NCBI GenBank assembly: GCA_027660625.1
Contig: JAQDNC010000003.1
Coordinates: 110,886 to 174,885 of the forward strand
DNA: 64,000 nt
Reading direction: 5' to 3'
Source: Coriobacteriaceae bacterium AM100-PB1-1D-6A
Lineage (GTDB): Bacteria; Actinomycetota; Coriobacteriia; Coriobacteriales; Coriobacteriaceae
The notes under the pieces are model-generated. The model did not search any database, had not been told where the DNA came from, and saw only the letters and a list, made by a program, of their open reading frames with translations. Positions 51,643-59,442 of this stretch are shown here, one piece after another; the stretch's first letter is position 1, and the number at the start of each line of letters is the position of its first letter. Position numbers and translations under genes: made by a program.

Positions 51643-52083
51643 ATGTACACAATCGGACAGGTTTCGGAGATGTTCGGTTTGCCCGCCTCAACGCTGCGCT
51701 ATTACGACAAGCAGGGATTGTTCCCGGCATTGGAGCGGACGTCCGGCATTCGGCAATTCGGCGATACGGAACTCGAGGCGCTTCGGGTCATCGAATGCCT
51801 CAAGAAAGCGGGGATGGAGATCAAGGACATCCGGCTGTTCATGGAATGGTGCGCGGAGGGTCCATCGACATACCCCAAACGCAAGGCCATGTTCGAGGAG
51901 CGGAAGGCCCACATGGAGCTAGAGATCGCGAACATGAACCGCGCGCTGGACATGCTGAAGTACAAATGCTGGTTCTACGGGCAGCTGAATCAGGGCGAGA
52001 ATGAGACTGAGCTGAGGGCCATGATTCCCGACGGTTTGCCAGAAGATATCAAAGAGGCCTACGAGAACGCTCACGCTTGGTAG
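51643..52083 (+). CDS. MerR-family transcriptional regulator
   Basis: A 146-residue regulator with the MerR HTH (MYTIGQVSEMFGLPASTLRYYDKQGL) followed by a helix typical of the group (LEALRVIECLKKAGMEIKDIRLFM) and a coiled dimer helix. The few Cys (W-C-A-E, K-C-W-F) do not form a metal site I recognise, so it is more likely a small-molecule or redox sensor. GGAG precedes ATG 51643. It likely controls the divergent CMD-cupin gene through the TTTAGGT palindrome. Confidence 0.93.
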   Translation: MYTIGQVSEMFGLPASTLRYYDKQGLFPALERTSGIRQFGDTELEALRVIECLKKAGMEIKDIRLFMEWCAEGPSTYPKRKAMFEERKAHMELEIANMNRALDMLKYKCWFYGQLNQGENETELRAMIPDGLPEDIKEAYENAHAW

Positions 52084-52167
52084 TACCAAAAACGCCCCTT
52101 CTGAAACTCAACCATTGTTTAAGATGTCACAACTTAGGCAACAAGACTGGTTGCCCCGGTACGCAAC

Positions 52168-52200
52168 GGGAGGGTCGACGCGGCTGGCATCGACCCTCCC
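52168..52200. terminator. Bidirectional terminator between MerR and NAD(P)-reductase genes
   Basis: GGGAGGGTCGA (52168-52178) and TCGACCCTCCC (52190-52200) pair perfectly around an 11-base loop between convergent genes. Confidence 0.88.
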
Positions 52201-52220
52201 ATTTCCCAAACGGCATAAAG

Positions 52221-52859
52221 CTACTTGCTCACAACCGAGATGCGCTGGGCGACGTGGTTACCGGACTCGATCTCATCGACCATGGCAATCGCATAGTCAG
52301 CGTACGAGAGCGTTGACTCGCCGCGGCTGTTGAGTGTGAACTCCTCGCCCGCCAAGATATACTCACCGGTGCGCTCGCCGTCGGCCTGGAAGTCAGCAGC
52401 AGGGGAAACGAAGGTCCATTTGAGGCCGTCCGTTTCGCGAAGGTGAGCAAGGACTTTGCCGGCCGCGGCGGACAGCGGCTTCCAGTCATCGGGGAAGTCC
52501 GGGCCCATATCGACGGTGACCGTATGCTCGGGGTTGACGAACAGCGAGCCCGCGCCACCCACTATGAGCAGGCGCACATCGGTGCCGACCAGCACATTAG
52601 CCAAGTGGATGCCCGCGTCGGTGATACCGGGGATGGTCTCGGGCGTCCAGCCGCCCACGGCGTCCACCACGGCGTCGAATCCTTCGAGGTCTTCCGTCGT
52701 GAGCTCGAGTGCGTCTTTGATGACGGAGTTCTGAGCGGCGGTCCTATTCTCGCCGCGTACGATGGCGGTCACGTCGAATCCGCGACGCACGGCCTCCTCA
52801 ACGATGAGGCTGCCGGCCCTGCCGTTCGCTGCTACAACTGCGATTTTCTTGGTCATCAT
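52221..52859 (-). CDS. NAD(P)-binding oxidoreductase (atypical SDR/NmrA-like)
   Basis: A 212-residue Rossmann protein with IAVVAANGRAGSLIVEEAVRRG at the nucleotide site, VVDAVGGW in mid-chain and KWTFVSPAADF near residue 145, as in the YwnB/atypical-5 SDR group. There is no Tyr-x3-Lys active site, as usual in this group. It could be a redox sensor or a small reductase. Two adjacent ATGs follow AAAGGA; the first is used. It is divergent from an HxlR regulator, a pairing commonly seen for this family. Confidence 0.9.
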   Translation of the reverse strand: MMTKKIAVVAANGRAGSLIVEEAVRRGFDVTAIVRGENRTAAQNSVIKDALELTTEDLEGFDAVVDAVGGWTPETIPGITDAGIHLANVLVGTDVRLLIVGGAGSLFVNPEHTVTVDMGPDFPDDWKPLSAAAGKVLAHLRETDGLKWTFVSPAADFQADGERTGEYILAGEEFTLNSRGESTLSYADYAIAMVDEIESGNHVAQRISVVSK

Positions 52860-52927
52860 GCTTTCCTTTCGACCTGCGGCACTCGCCGCCGCTTTCCTTG
52901 CAGCTCATACGATACGCGTCAAAGGTA

Positions 52928-52965
52928 TATAATGGAAAGTAGGCACATAAAAGTGCTGTAAGCAC
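52928..52965 (+). promoter_or_regulatory. Promoter box and palindrome before the HxlR gene
   Basis: TATAAT at 52928-52933 is a probable -10 box. GTGCTGTAAGCAC (52953-52965) is a perfect palindrome around GTA, next to GCAC-N6-GTGC (52943-52956), suited to a dimeric HxlR regulator. I found no good -35 box. Confidence 0.45.
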
Positions 52966-52984
52966 CAAAAGGAAACTAATGTAA

Positions 52985-53371
52985 ATGACGCGCATGATTG
53001 CAGACGGAGGTTTCGCGAACATGACAGCACCGACTTTGGAGGACCTGCCTGCCTGCCCAGTGGAGACAACGCTTTTGCTCATCGGCAACAAGTGGCAGGT
53101 GCTCATCCTGCGCGAACTCTCGCTCAGAGGCACGATGCGCTTTAAGGAGCTGCAACGCTCGATCGGCAAGATTTCGCAGAAAGTTCTGACCAGCAACCTA
53201 CGAACCATGGAGGAAACGGGGCTCGTTCATCGTGAAGCGTTCGCAGAGGTGCCCCCACGGGTGGAGTACTCGCTCACCGACCTGGGACAGACACTCAGGC
53301 CCGTTCTTGACGCAATGAGAGCTTGGGGCGAGAACTACAAGGAGCAGCTCCGCGGCGGCGGGCTTCGATAA
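52985..53371 (+). CDS. HxlR-family transcriptional regulator
   Basis: A 128-residue winged-helix protein: CPVETTLLLIGNKWQVLILREL, FKELQRSIGKISQKVLTSNL and EEVPPRVEYSLTDLG-type wing. The Cys in PACPVETT sits where several HxlR regulators sense reactive electrophiles or oxidants. The start at 52985 has AAGGA 11 bases upstream. ATG 53021 with GGAGG 10 bases upstream is equally possible and would give 116 residues. It probably regulates the divergent NAD(P)-reductase gene. Confidence 0.92.
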   Translation: MTRMIADGGFANMTAPTLEDLPACPVETTLLLIGNKWQVLILRELSLRGTMRFKELQRSIGKISQKVLTSNLRTMEETGLVHREAFAEVPPRVEYSLTDLGQTLRPVLDAMRAWGENYKEQLRGGGLR

Positions 53372-53642
53372 GTAGCTCCTACTGGTTACACGCCTACAGA
53401 AACCCCTCCGTCCTATCGCCATCACGGGAAACCCTCCTCCTTGGTTCTCGCCGCAAACGGCTTCGAGGCCGCGCTGGAGATCCCGGCACGGCTGGAGCCG
53501 CCCCGCGCGAGCAGCGGAAAGGGATACATGCCCTTTACCAAGGTAGATTCCCTCTTTCATTTTCCGTTCCTTCCGCAGTATTCTCAAGGCGGATGCGCGG
53601 CCCGCGCTCTTGGCGCCTAGGGGGCGTCGCCGTCACATCGTT

Positions 53643-54266
53643 TCATTCGCGCCTCTCTTTAGCGTTGGCAAGACGTCGGTTCGTGCCGTTCGGGTGCACG
53701 CAGGTTTTGATAATGCGCACCGTCTCATCGATAGGCGTTTCGCAGCCGCTCCGAATCCAGTCCTGTACCACGGCAGAGAGCCCATGCACATAAAAACTGA
53801 TGACGAAGGCCCGCTGCTCGCTGGGATAGCCAAAGCGCTCCAACACTGGGTCGATGATGTGCTTCGCTAGGGCCTCGAATCGCTCCTGAGCTTGCAGCGT
53901 ATGCCCGTTTGCGAGCATCGCGCGATAGATGGGGCAGTTGTCTTGGACGAACTCGAGGTAGGGCCTCAGATACTCGTCGGTTACGAAAACGAGCTCGTCG
54001 AGGGGAGCCGTACGGATAGCCCCGATCGTGTCTGCGGCGCTTTGTTCAAAGCGCTCGAAGAACTTGGTGTTCACATGCTCCGAACACTCCTTCACGAGGT
54101 CAGGGACACCCTGGTAGTGAAGGTAGAACGTAGAGCGCCCCACCCCGGCCTTCTTGCAAATCTCCTTAACGGTTATGAACTCCGCGCCCTTGTTCTGCAG
54201 CAAGTCGAGCAAAGCCTCGTCCATAAGCTGCGCCGTCGTAAAGTATCTGCTCTGCTGCCTGTTCAC
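53643..54266 (-). CDS. TetR-family transcriptional regulator
   Basis: 207 residues with a TetR HTH (TAQLMDEALLDLLQNKGAEFITV then KEICKKAGVGRSTFYLHYQGVPDLV) and a helical ligand domain with YLRPYLEFVQDNCPIYRAML, the TetR_C_33-like group. It starts at GTG without a clear ribosome site, 29 bp after the stop of a small membrane-protein gene on the same strand, so the two form an operon in which the regulator is second. Confidence 0.92.
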   Translation of the reverse strand: MNRQQSRYFTTAQLMDEALLDLLQNKGAEFITVKEICKKAGVGRSTFYLHYQGVPDLVKECSEHVNTKFFERFEQSAADTIGAIRTAPLDELVFVTDEYLRPYLEFVQDNCPIYRAMLANGHTLQAQERFEALAKHIIDPVLERFGYPSEQRAFVISFYVHGLSAVVQDWIRSGCETPIDETVRIIKTCVHPNGTNRRLANAKERRE

Positions 54267-54295
54267 CCAAGCCTGCCTCTGCCTGATGCCAAAAG

Positions 54296-54649
54296 CTATT
54301 CGCCGGCAATTCCCTTGGCAAGCTCCATTATCTCAAAGGCGTATTTCTTCTTAGAGGTTTCCAGAATCCAGCGATACAGGACAAGGTTCACGCTTGCGCC
54401 TGCGATACCCAAGATACCAAGGACGATTCCGAGCACAAACAACGTGCCCTCGCCAGGTCCCAGCACACCCATGGTCAGGCACATGCCCACACCCAACAAC
54501 AGCGAGGAAGCGATGCCAAAGCTGTAGGCGAAGACGTTCGCGGGGCGCTTGGCTTTGGCATCGAGCTTCTTGAGCGCGGCGAGCTTGGAGGCGCTTTTGG
54601 GCGCGTATTGCTTGGCGATCGATTCCGCGCAGATCTTGTCGGTGTCCAT
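54296..54649 (-). CDS. Small two-helix membrane protein upstream of a TetR gene
   Basis: 117 residues: a lysine-rich N-terminal helix (YAPKSASKLAALKKLDAKAK), two hydrophobic helices (about 42-62 and 68-90; FAYSFGIASSLLLGVGMCL, TLFVLGIVLGILGIAGASV) and a charged tail (RWILETSKKKYAFEIMELA). I know this pattern only from uncharacterised gut Gram-positive proteins. AGGAAG five bases before ATG 54649 sets the start. The downstream TetR gene probably regulates it. Confidence 0.7.
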   Translation of the reverse strand: MDTDKICAESIAKQYAPKSASKLAALKKLDAKAKRPANVFAYSFGIASSLLLGVGMCLTMGVLGPGEGTLFVLGIVLGILGIAGASVNLVLYRWILETSKKKYAFEIMELAKGIAGE

Positions 54650-54783
54650 GTTTTCTTCCTTTTCTCTATGGCTTGTTCGACAACCCAAGAATAGGAAGAA
54701 CGTGCAGGCGATTGAAGAACACAAACGGGACGTTGTGTCCATGTTATATCGGCGAATGTCGACACTCACCGCAACTGCTCGGA

Positions 54784-54933
54784 ATGATGATTGCGCTGTA
54801 TTTCGTTATCAAATGGGCAGTGAAAAACGGCATAAAAGAAGCCTACGGTGCTATCACTGGCAAGAATACCGCTGAAGATATCCAAAACGAAAAAGAGTTG
54901 AAAGAACTTGGATTGGATCAAGAGGATCGATAA
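54784..54933 (+). CDS. Small single-helix membrane protein
   Basis: A 49-residue protein: MMIALYFVIKWAVKNGIKEA then YGAITGKNTAEDIQNEKELK. One N-terminal hydrophobic helix followed by a charged amphipathic segment resembles short DUF6019-like proteins (YFVIKxAVKxGIxEAY). A weak CGGA precedes the start. It is divergent from the membrane-protein/TetR operon. Confidence 0.5.
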   Translation: MMIALYFVIKWAVKNGIKEAYGAITGKNTAEDIQNEKELKELGLDQEDR

Positions 54934-55049
54934 ATCCAGTTTCACTGCCCCTAAAACGGCCTCGCTTTGTCCTCGGGGACAATGATGCTCACTCATTCAT
55001 TTGAATTCGTCTTGAGGAGCGCCTTGCCGCGCAGGGCGTAGCGTGTGGC

Positions 55050-55175
55050 CTAGAGAGGTCGTCCCCTGCGCTTTGTCCTTCGCGCGCCCGTGCTTACCTT
55101 GATAAGGTCGGCATCACGAAAGAGCATCGCTTCCTCGAGGTATCTATTACGGCGTTTCAGTCTATCGCCTTTCAA
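55050..55175 (-). pseudogene. N-terminal relic of an AAA_14/DUF4143 ATPase gene
   Basis: On the minus strand a TTG preceded by AGGAG opens MKGDRLKRRNRYLEEAMLFR then DADLIKVSTGARRTKRRGRPL and stops at 55050. Intact AAA_14 proteins start with RRxRYLExLIxFRDxDLIKVVTGxRRCGKS, so this is the N-terminus up to a broken Walker A (GARRTKRR for GxRRCGKS). The rest of the gene is gone. The remainder of 54934-55375 holds no other gene. Confidence 0.6.
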
Positions 55176-55375
55176 GAGCTGCTCCTAAAACTCGAATCTG
55201 ATTACACTTTTGGGAGTTTCATAACTCTGCGCCACAAGATGAGCAAAGAACGCACCTCGAGATGAATCGACTAAAGGAATTACGCACCTGCCGGGAGGCA
55301 GGCAGCCTGCTCGATCATCGCGGACTGCCAATTGATAAACCCCAAAAGCCGGACCGCACGGCGGCGCTCGTTTCG

Positions 55376-55993
55376 CTAAATCGGCTTGATGGAATGGCGG
55401 ATCACGGTCTTGAGCTTCTCCGGCACACACTTGCGCGGATCGGAAAGGTAGATTTCGTGATGCAGGCGGAATTCGGAGAAGTCGGGGGCGTAGCCCCGTT
55501 CCGCTGCAAATGTGCGCATGGCGTCTATGGTCGTCGGCTCGTCGTCGTAAGGCCCAGTGTGCATGCACTGAACGCAAAGGCCCTCGTCGACCCTCAGCAG
55601 CTCGACCGCCGAGAAGTCCAGCTTCTTCTTGGTGGCAGCTTCCGAAACGGCCCAGTCGAAGTCCTCGCGAGTGACGAAATCGGGCAGGCGGATGCACGAG
55701 ATAAAGTTGAAGTCGTCCTTCCTCGTGTAATCGATCTCGCCATCGGCGCGGTCTTGCCACCAGAAGCCCTCGAGTGGCGGCACGACGAAGTCGAAATAGC
55801 CTTCGATTTCACGCGGCCCCTTCTTCGACATCTTGATGGTATAGGCAACGCCGTAGGGCATCGGCAGCGCGTTCTGCTACGCGCCGCCTTCGGCATTGGG
55901 ATCGCCCTTGCCCCGCACGGCAACGTAGCTCATAGACGGAACGATCAGAATGCTCGGCTTGTCAGGCGGTTTGCCCGCGATGTTGTAGCGCAC
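55376..55993 (-). pseudogene. GyrI-like domain protein interrupted by an amber codon
   Basis: The frame from GTG 55993 to the stop at 55376 is 206 codons with a single in-frame TAG at 55877-55879 (codon 39), where relatives read GGAYQNAL. Before it the frame gives KPSILIVPSMSYVAVRGKGD; after it come YGVAYTIKMSKKGPREIEGY, WWQDRADGEIDYTRKDDF and the GyrI-type end. GyrI-like (SbmC/DUF2174-type) proteins bind small molecules. Restart at ATG 55861 could give a 161-residue product lacking the first strand. A single nonsense change or a sequencing error explains the break. Confidence 0.75.
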
Positions 55994-56136
55994 CGTAGAC
56001 GCTGATGGTGACGGCTATGCACGGCCACGGGCGCGCCACCGCACTTCACAGCTTGTTTCTCAAGTATTTGGGACGCACACGCGGCGTTCAAAAATGCGGA
56101 GCGACTCTGCATGGCTCGAGACTGAGCCGAGGTGCC

Positions 56137-56585
56137 CTACTTCTCGCCCTCCAGCAGCCCCACGATGCGGTCGATGTCGACGGCAAAGCCAGGCCTTCCC
56201 TCGCGCTCGTAGCGGTCGAGGTATGCCTGGCACTCGGAGACAATGCGCTTGGTGTTGCCGTCGATGATGCACTGGAGCGTCTCGAGTAGGCCGAGCCCGC
56301 GGTCCTGAAGCGGCGCTGGTAGGCCTTGGTTATGGGGAACATCTTGATGTAGTGGATGCCGTGGCGACAGCCGGGGCGCGTCGTGGGGCGGGGTGGCAAC
56401 GCAAAGTACTGGTCTTTGGGCACGTTGGGGGCGATGTTGGAATGCAGCGGTACGGCGAAGTCCCTGCGCTTCCCGCGGAAACGCAGCCTCACCACCACGA
56501 TGCAGGGGAGATTGTGCTTAAGCATGAGCTCGCGGTCGCCCTCGACGAGGTCGAAGAAGTCCTGGGAGATGGATACGACCTTCAC
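56137..56585 (-). pseudogene. Type III toxin-like (ToxN/TenpN superfamily) gene with a frameshift
   Basis: From GTG 56585 the minus strand reads MKVVSISQDFFDLVEGDREL, then DFAVPLHSNIAPNVPKDQYF, PPRPTTRPGCRHGIHYIKMF and PITKAYQRRF. The frame then fails near 56310, and the missing end continues one frame over as QDRGLGLLETLQCIIDGNTK, then RIVSECQAYLDRYERE and GFAVDIDRIVGLLEGEK to TAG 56137. Total length is 449 bases, one short of 149 codons plus stop. The short beta-rich chain with PLxSNIAPN and xKMFPITK resembles ToxN/AbiQ-type endoribonucleases. A GC hairpin 25 bp upstream is where type III systems keep their terminator. Confidence 0.6.
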
Positions 56586-56609
56586 CGGTTGCGCCTCTTC
56601 ATACGAAGT

Positions 56610-56678
56610 GGGGCCCGCATCGCTGCAGGCCCCTACAGGTGGGCGATATTCTACGCCTTGCGGCACCCCGTCGCCCAC
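56610..56678 (-). ncRNA. Candidate structured RNA/terminator upstream of the ToxN-like gene
   Basis: On the minus strand two hairpins lie in order: GTGGGCGA / TCGCCCAC (56671-56678 with 56639-56646, loop of 24), then GGGGCC-TGCA-GCGA-TGC-GGGCCCC (56610-56633). In type III toxin-antitoxin loci a short repeated RNA antitoxin and a leaky terminator precede the toxin. The terminator-like stem fits, but I do not see clear tandem repeats, so the antitoxin is unproven. Bases 56679-57113 upstream hold no gene. Confidence 0.35.
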
Positions 56679-56849
56679 GGAGGTTAAACGTACACGTAAG
56701 CCGTACTCTGAAAGCCGCGGCTTCCGGCAAGTAGTTTATGCCACGAAAGGTCGCTTTCAACGCGCATAGCTCGCAAAATAACACTCGCTGGGCCGTCACC
56801 CCTGGCAGTTGCCCTCCAATCTTCATTGGAGTCAGCAGGTCAATTCATA

Positions 56850-56900
56850 TAGTTATGGGGGGGTATCCTAAAGGAAATCAAATTTATACCCCCATAACTA
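56850..56900. repeat. Inverted repeat TAGTTATGGGGG ... CCCCCATAACTA
   Basis: TAGTTATGGGGGGGTAT (56850-56866) and ATACCCCCATAACTA (56886-56900) pair with two extra G on the left, around a 19-base AT-rich loop. It lies between the decayed toxin locus and the methyltransferase genes and may mark a junction or a terminator. Confidence 0.75.
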
Positions 56901-57113
56901 AGGAATTTTCTATTCCCACTCAATGACTAGGGCCCTGGTGTAATTGGCTGGATCACCGTTCCGGGAACCGGTATCGACCTACCTGTCCGCCGAGCTCTTT
57001 CTTCAGCTCCAGCCTAGTATCTGATTCGCGCCGTTATAAGCGAAAACCGAAGAGATGCGTCTTAGCCAAGAAAAGAAGGTTAGCCTCATCTTACTGCATG
57101 ATTCGTGTGTTAT

Positions 57114-57131
57114 AGTTAGATGGCTCTAACT
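57114..57131 (+). promoter_or_regulatory. 18-bp palindrome before the methyltransferase genes
   Basis: AGTTAGATGGCTCTAACT is a perfect 7-4-7 palindrome 18 bp before the first methyltransferase ATG. Its TTAG/CTAA form resembles DtxR/MntR-type metal-regulator sites, though no such regulator gene is nearby. Confidence 0.5.
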
Positions 57132-57148
57132 GTTTGGGGGCGATGGCC

Positions 57149-57778
57149 ATGCACGAACGCAAGGACTTCTGGGACAGGAATGCTGGTCGGTACGACCGTT
57201 TCATGCGAAACGACCGGGCGGCGTATGAGAAGATGTATGGGCTGATCCGGCCGGTGGTGAAAGCAAAGACCGTGCTGGAGGTTGCCACCGGCACGGGGCT
57301 CATCGCAAAGAGCGTCGTGGATGCGGCGGCGCGCATCGAGGCTACGGACGCCTCTGCAAAGATGATCCTTGAAGCAAAGCGGGACAATCAATCCGCAAAG
57401 CTGCACTTTTCCGTACAAGATATGTTCCGCCTGCCCTATGCACAGAAGTCCTTCGAAGTGGTGATCGTGTCCAACGCACTTCACATAGTGCCGCATCCGG
57501 AAAAGGCCCTGCAAGAAATCAGACGGGTGCTGAAGGACGACGGCGTGCTCATCGCGCCAACCTTCACCCACGCGGGGAACTCGGTTTCCGGCAAGGCAAA
57601 AGCCTTTTTCATGAGTATGGCGGGATTCCCCCTCCACAGCGGGTGGACAAGCGAGGAATACCTACGTTTCCTGCGTCAAAACGGCTGGGCGGTGCAGAAA
57701 AGCGCGGTGCTGAAGGCCTCGTTCCCGTTGACCTATGCGGAATGCACGAAATCGGAGGGGCCAGATGTCGTTCTTTGA
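57149..57778 (+). CDS. Class I SAM-dependent methyltransferase (1 of 3)
   Basis: 209 residues with MHERKDFWDRNAGRYDRFM, motif I VLEVATGTGLIAKSV (about residue 43), acidic IEATDAS, and VIVSNALHIVPHPEKALQEI, a UbiE/Methyltransf_11 pattern close to gut Firmicutes proteins of the phospholipid or arsenite-type groups. The substrate is unknown. ATG 57149 follows GGGGG by eight bases; ATG 57143 is possible. It overlaps the next methyltransferase gene by 14 bp. Codon use is less GC-rich than the core genes around it, suggesting transfer. Confidence 0.9.
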   Translation: MHERKDFWDRNAGRYDRFMRNDRAAYEKMYGLIRPVVKAKTVLEVATGTGLIAKSVVDAAARIEATDASAKMILEAKRDNQSAKLHFSVQDMFRLPYAQKSFEVVIVSNALHIVPHPEKALQEIRRVLKDDGVLIAPTFTHAGNSVSGKAKAFFMSMAGFPLHSGWTSEEYLRFLRQNGWAVQKSAVLKASFPLTYAECTKSEGPDVVL

Positions 57779-58370
57779 AAACACCCGCAAGCCCGTGGGC
57801 CTCGGCGGAAAACTTATGGTTGCCATGATGAACCTGGGCCACAGCCCTGTGGCGCGGTGGGGACTTCGATTTCTACGACTTGCGCCAAACGCCAAGGTGC
57901 TAGATTGCGGCTGCGGCGGCGGGGCAAACATAAAACGGCTGCTGAAAAAATGCCCGTATGGCGTCGTCAAGGGCATCGACTATTCGCCCGTCAGCGTGGA
58001 GAAGGCTAGAAAGCTCAACCGAACTGCAATTCAGGAGGGGCGTTGCGCCGTCTTGCAAGGCAGTGTGGCGGATATGGCGTTTGATGATAGCTACTTCGAT
58101 GCTGCCACGGCCTTTGAGACCGTCTATTTTTGGCCTGATTTGCCCCGATGCTTCCGCGAGGTCTGGCGGACGCTGAAGCCAGGCGGGACAATTCTTATCT
58201 GCAACGAGAGCAATGGCGATACGGACAAGGACGAGAGGTGGACGCAGATCATCGGCGGCATGACCATCTACAAGGACATTGAATTAAAGGCATGTCTGGA
58301 GCGGGCGGGTTTTCACGAGGTGCAGATACACAAAAAGAAAAAGTGGCTCTGCGTCACGGCGCGGAAGTAG
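57765..58370 (+). CDS. Class I SAM-dependent methyltransferase (2 of 3)
   Basis: 201 residues: VLDCGCGGGANIKRLL (motif I, about residue 44), GIDYSPVSVEKAR, ATAFETVYFWPDLPRCFREV and LKPGGTILICNE, a UbiE/Methyltransf_11 family protein. GGAGGGG lies six bases before ATG 57765 and inside the previous gene, so the two are translationally coupled. The substrate is unknown. The 115-bp gap to the third gene holds a short open stretch (MAIGMTVIAAMLAAIMTVFIH) that may be a fragment. Confidence 0.9.
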   Translation: MSFFENTRKPVGLGGKLMVAMMNLGHSPVARWGLRFLRLAPNAKVLDCGCGGGANIKRLLKKCPYGVVKGIDYSPVSVEKARKLNRTAIQEGRCAVLQGSVADMAFDDSYFDAATAFETVYFWPDLPRCFREVWRTLKPGGTILICNESNGDTDKDERWTQIIGGMTIYKDIELKACLERAGFHEVQIHKKKKWLCVTARK

Positions 58371-58485
58371 GGGCATCAAGCACGGGTATTTTTGCATCCA
58401 TCCTGCACATGGCGATAGGCATGACGGTCATAGCGGCTATGCTGGCGGCAATTATGACAGTTTTTATTCACTGAGGAAGAAACCT

Positions 58486-59316
58486 ATGAAATGTAAAATT
58501 GAGAAAAACACCGTGCAGGAGACGCTGATCCTCCCGCTGTATTCCCGGAAGCTGTGTACGGAGTTGTACCCGAACCTTTACAGGGATGAAACAGCGGTTC
58601 GTCTGCTCGACCAGATCGACTACGACTTTTCAGAGGCAGAGAAAAACTCCCGCAGCCTGATGCAGCGCTTTGGTGCGCTGGAGGTGGCCACACGGCAGAG
58701 TGATCTTGCTTTCGAGGTGCGGGATTACCTGAAAGACCACCCCAATGCGGCGGTGGTCAATCTGGGCTGCGGGCTGGACAACACCGGCAGAACCTGCGAC
58801 AACGGTAGATGCAAGATCTACAATCTGGACTTCCCGGATGTGATTGCCTTGCGGCAGCAGCTGCTGCCCGCCGGGGATCGAGAACAAAATATCCCCTGCG
58901 ACCTGAAAGACACCGCATGGTTTGGCAAAATCGATGCCTCCGGCGGGGCGGTGTTCTTTGCCTCCGGAGTGTTCTATTACTTTCTGACCCAGCAGGTCCG
59001 GGAACTGGTGCGGGGGATGGCGGACGCTTTCCCCGGCGGTGTGCTGGTCTTTGATGCTGCCAATCGGACGGCAGTAAAGATGATCGCAAAAACATGGCTT
59101 AAGACTGCAAAAATCAAGGATGTGGGGGCATATTTTGCGGTTTCGGATGCCGCCAAGGAAATCGGCACGTGGGGCAGCCGTCTGCAGGTCACAAGTCGCG
59201 GCTATATGCTGGGCTACAACGATTTGAGAGACCCTTCTGTCAGCGGCTTTTTCCGGTTTCTCGCAAGGGTCGGTGACAACGGGATGAAAATGCAAATCGT
59301 GAAAATAAGATTTTGA
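58486..59316 (+). CDS. Leucine carboxyl methyltransferase-like protein (3 of 3)
   Basis: A 276-residue protein of the PPM1/TcmP-like class: ETLILPLYSRKLCTELYPNLY at the N-terminus, AAVVNLGCGLDNTGRTCDNG for SAM binding, YNLDFPDVIALRQQLLP, and GGAVFFASGVFYYFL. Polyketide-type and anaerobic Firmicutes homologues are O-methyltransferases acting on small acids or metabolites. It follows two other methyltransferase genes behind one palindrome; all three may modify one product. GAGGAAG precedes the start. Confidence 0.88.
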   Translation: MKCKIEKNTVQETLILPLYSRKLCTELYPNLYRDETAVRLLDQIDYDFSEAEKNSRSLMQRFGALEVATRQSDLAFEVRDYLKDHPNAAVVNLGCGLDNTGRTCDNGRCKIYNLDFPDVIALRQQLLPAGDREQNIPCDLKDTAWFGKIDASGGAVFFASGVFYYFLTQQVRELVRGMADAFPGGVLVFDAANRTAVKMIAKTWLKTAKIKDVGAYFAVSDAAKEIGTWGSRLQVTSRGYMLGYNDLRDPSVSGFFRFLARVGDNGMKMQIVKIRF

Positions 59317-59442
59317 GAGGCAAAAACGAAGCGTATTCACTTTGACGTCGAAGAAGACGGCTTTTACGGCGCATATTGGGCGTGCAAGGACACGCATACA
59401 GCAGCGGGCACGGATTCAATTGAAACCGTGCCCGCTATCTGA

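Noticed and set aside
53400..53620. GC3-rich plus-strand stretch without start codon after the HxlR gene
   Set aside because: It reads LVLAANGFEAALEIPARLEP and could be a gene fragment, but there is no start, no family and a competing frame on the other strand.
58409..58474. 21-residue hydrophobic frame MAIGMTVIAAMLAAIMTVFIH between methyltransferase genes
   Set aside because: Too short to assign. It may be the tail of a lost membrane protein or a leader, and no ribosome site supports the ATG.
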